From an uncultured Lachnospiraceae bacterium (GTDB taxonomy: Bacteria; Bacillota; Clostridia; Lachnospirales; Lachnospiraceae): a DNA stretch of 6,485 nucleotides. The DNA is taken from NCBI GenBank assembly GCA_947653315.1, contig CANTGP010000179.1, positions 1 to 6,485 of the forward strand. The letters are read 5' to 3'. Shown piece after piece: positions 6,394 to 6,485 of the stretch. The translations under genes and the position numbers were made by a program. The notes under the pieces were generated by a model. The model was given only the letters and a program-made list of their open reading frames with translations, ran no database searches and was not told where the DNA came from. How positions within the stretch are numbered: position 1 is the stretch's first letter; each line of letters begins with the position of its first letter.

Positions 6394-6407
6394 TGCCGTA
6401 ACCGGCA
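6394..6407 (+). other. Small hairpin after mtnA
   Basis: TGCCG (6394-6398) and CGGCA (6403-6407) form a 5-base GC-rich stem with a TAAC loop, ten bases after the mtnA stop. There is no T tract, so it is not a canonical terminator. An alternative pairing of ACGG (6386-6389) with CCGT (6396-6399) competes with it. It directly abuts the tandem repeat. Transcription may well continue into a following gene. Confidence 0.3.
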
Positions 6408-6485
6408 GGATGGGAAACGGGATGTAAAACGGAATGTAAAACGGAATAGGAAACGGGATGCAAAACGGAATGGGAAATGGAATGG
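6406..6485 (+). repeat. 12-base tandem repeat running off the right edge
   Basis: Six full 12-base units and part of a seventh follow each other without gaps: CAGGATGGGAAA (6406), CGGGATGTAAAA (6418), CGGAATGTAAAA (6430), CGGAATAGGAAA (6442), CGGGATGCAAAA (6454), CGGAATGGGAAA (6466) and TGGAATGG (6478, cut). The consensus is roughly CGGRATGKRAAA. The + strand is almost entirely purine plus one C and one T per unit. Because 12 is a multiple of 3, copy-number changes would keep any reading frame. The frame of mtnA continues past its stop through the repeat as Arg-Asp/Asn-x-Lys units; another frame reads Met-x-Asn-Gly from an ATG at 6458. Confidence 0.85.

Noticed and set aside
6406..6485. CRISPR array
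   Set aside because: The units are 12 bases long, contiguous and without spacers, and no cas gene is present.

Overview
The window reads like a moderately GC-rich member of the Clostridia, most likely a Lachnospiraceae-type gut anaerobe. This is an inference from the strong AGGAGG-type ribosome-binding sites, the TTGnnn/TATAAT promoters, the style of the PadR, YbaK and EAL proteins, and an EAL protein carrying its PAS region at the C-terminus. All five convincing genes lie on the + strand and are tightly packed. No RNA gene, insertion sequence, CRISPR array or phage gene was seen.

Bases 1-219 are non-coding and hold most of the regulatory signal. The left edge has what looks like the 3' half of a rho-independent terminator ending in eight T (34-41). 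Next comes a promoter (TTGCAT 102-107, 17-base spacer, TATAAT 125-130). Its spacer and -10 are covered by a perfect 10+10 base palindrome (107-128), placed like a repressor operator. Around it lies a separate perfect 14-base inverted repeat (50-63 and 138-151). A weak candidate promoter on the - strand sits at 59-87.

Transcription unit 1 (220-2423) is a PadR-family regulator followed, with a 4-base ATGA overlap, by a 553-residue fusion protein. The fusion has an N-terminal flavodoxin-like domain with a compact CX2CX2CX7C cluster motif (iron-sulfur flavoprotein type), a middle SCP2/sterol-carrier-like domain, a Gly/Ser-rich linker and a C-terminal domain of about six membrane segments. The layout suggests a PadR-controlled redox protein anchored in the membrane. 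The PadR probably senses a small lipophilic or aromatic compound that the partner acts on, but the substrate is unknown. This pair is the best candidate for an undescribed system.

Transcription unit 2 (promoter 2498-2527, genes 2575-6384) holds three genes: a YbaK/EbsC-type aminoacyl-tRNA deacylase; a 723-residue c-di-GMP protein with a degenerate GGDEF domain, an apparently intact EAL phosphodiesterase domain and a C-terminal PAS region; and MtnA (methylthioribose-1-phosphate isomerase), which begins one base after the EAL gene ends. The three functions (translation quality control, c-di-GMP turnover, methionine/MTA salvage) are not obviously one pathway. Shared transcription is inferred from spacing alone.

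The right edge (6406-6485) is a 12-base tandem repeat of six full units and a partial one that runs off the window. It is purine-rich and contains repeated SD-like and ATG-like words. It could be an intergenic minisatellite or the low-complexity start of the next gene.
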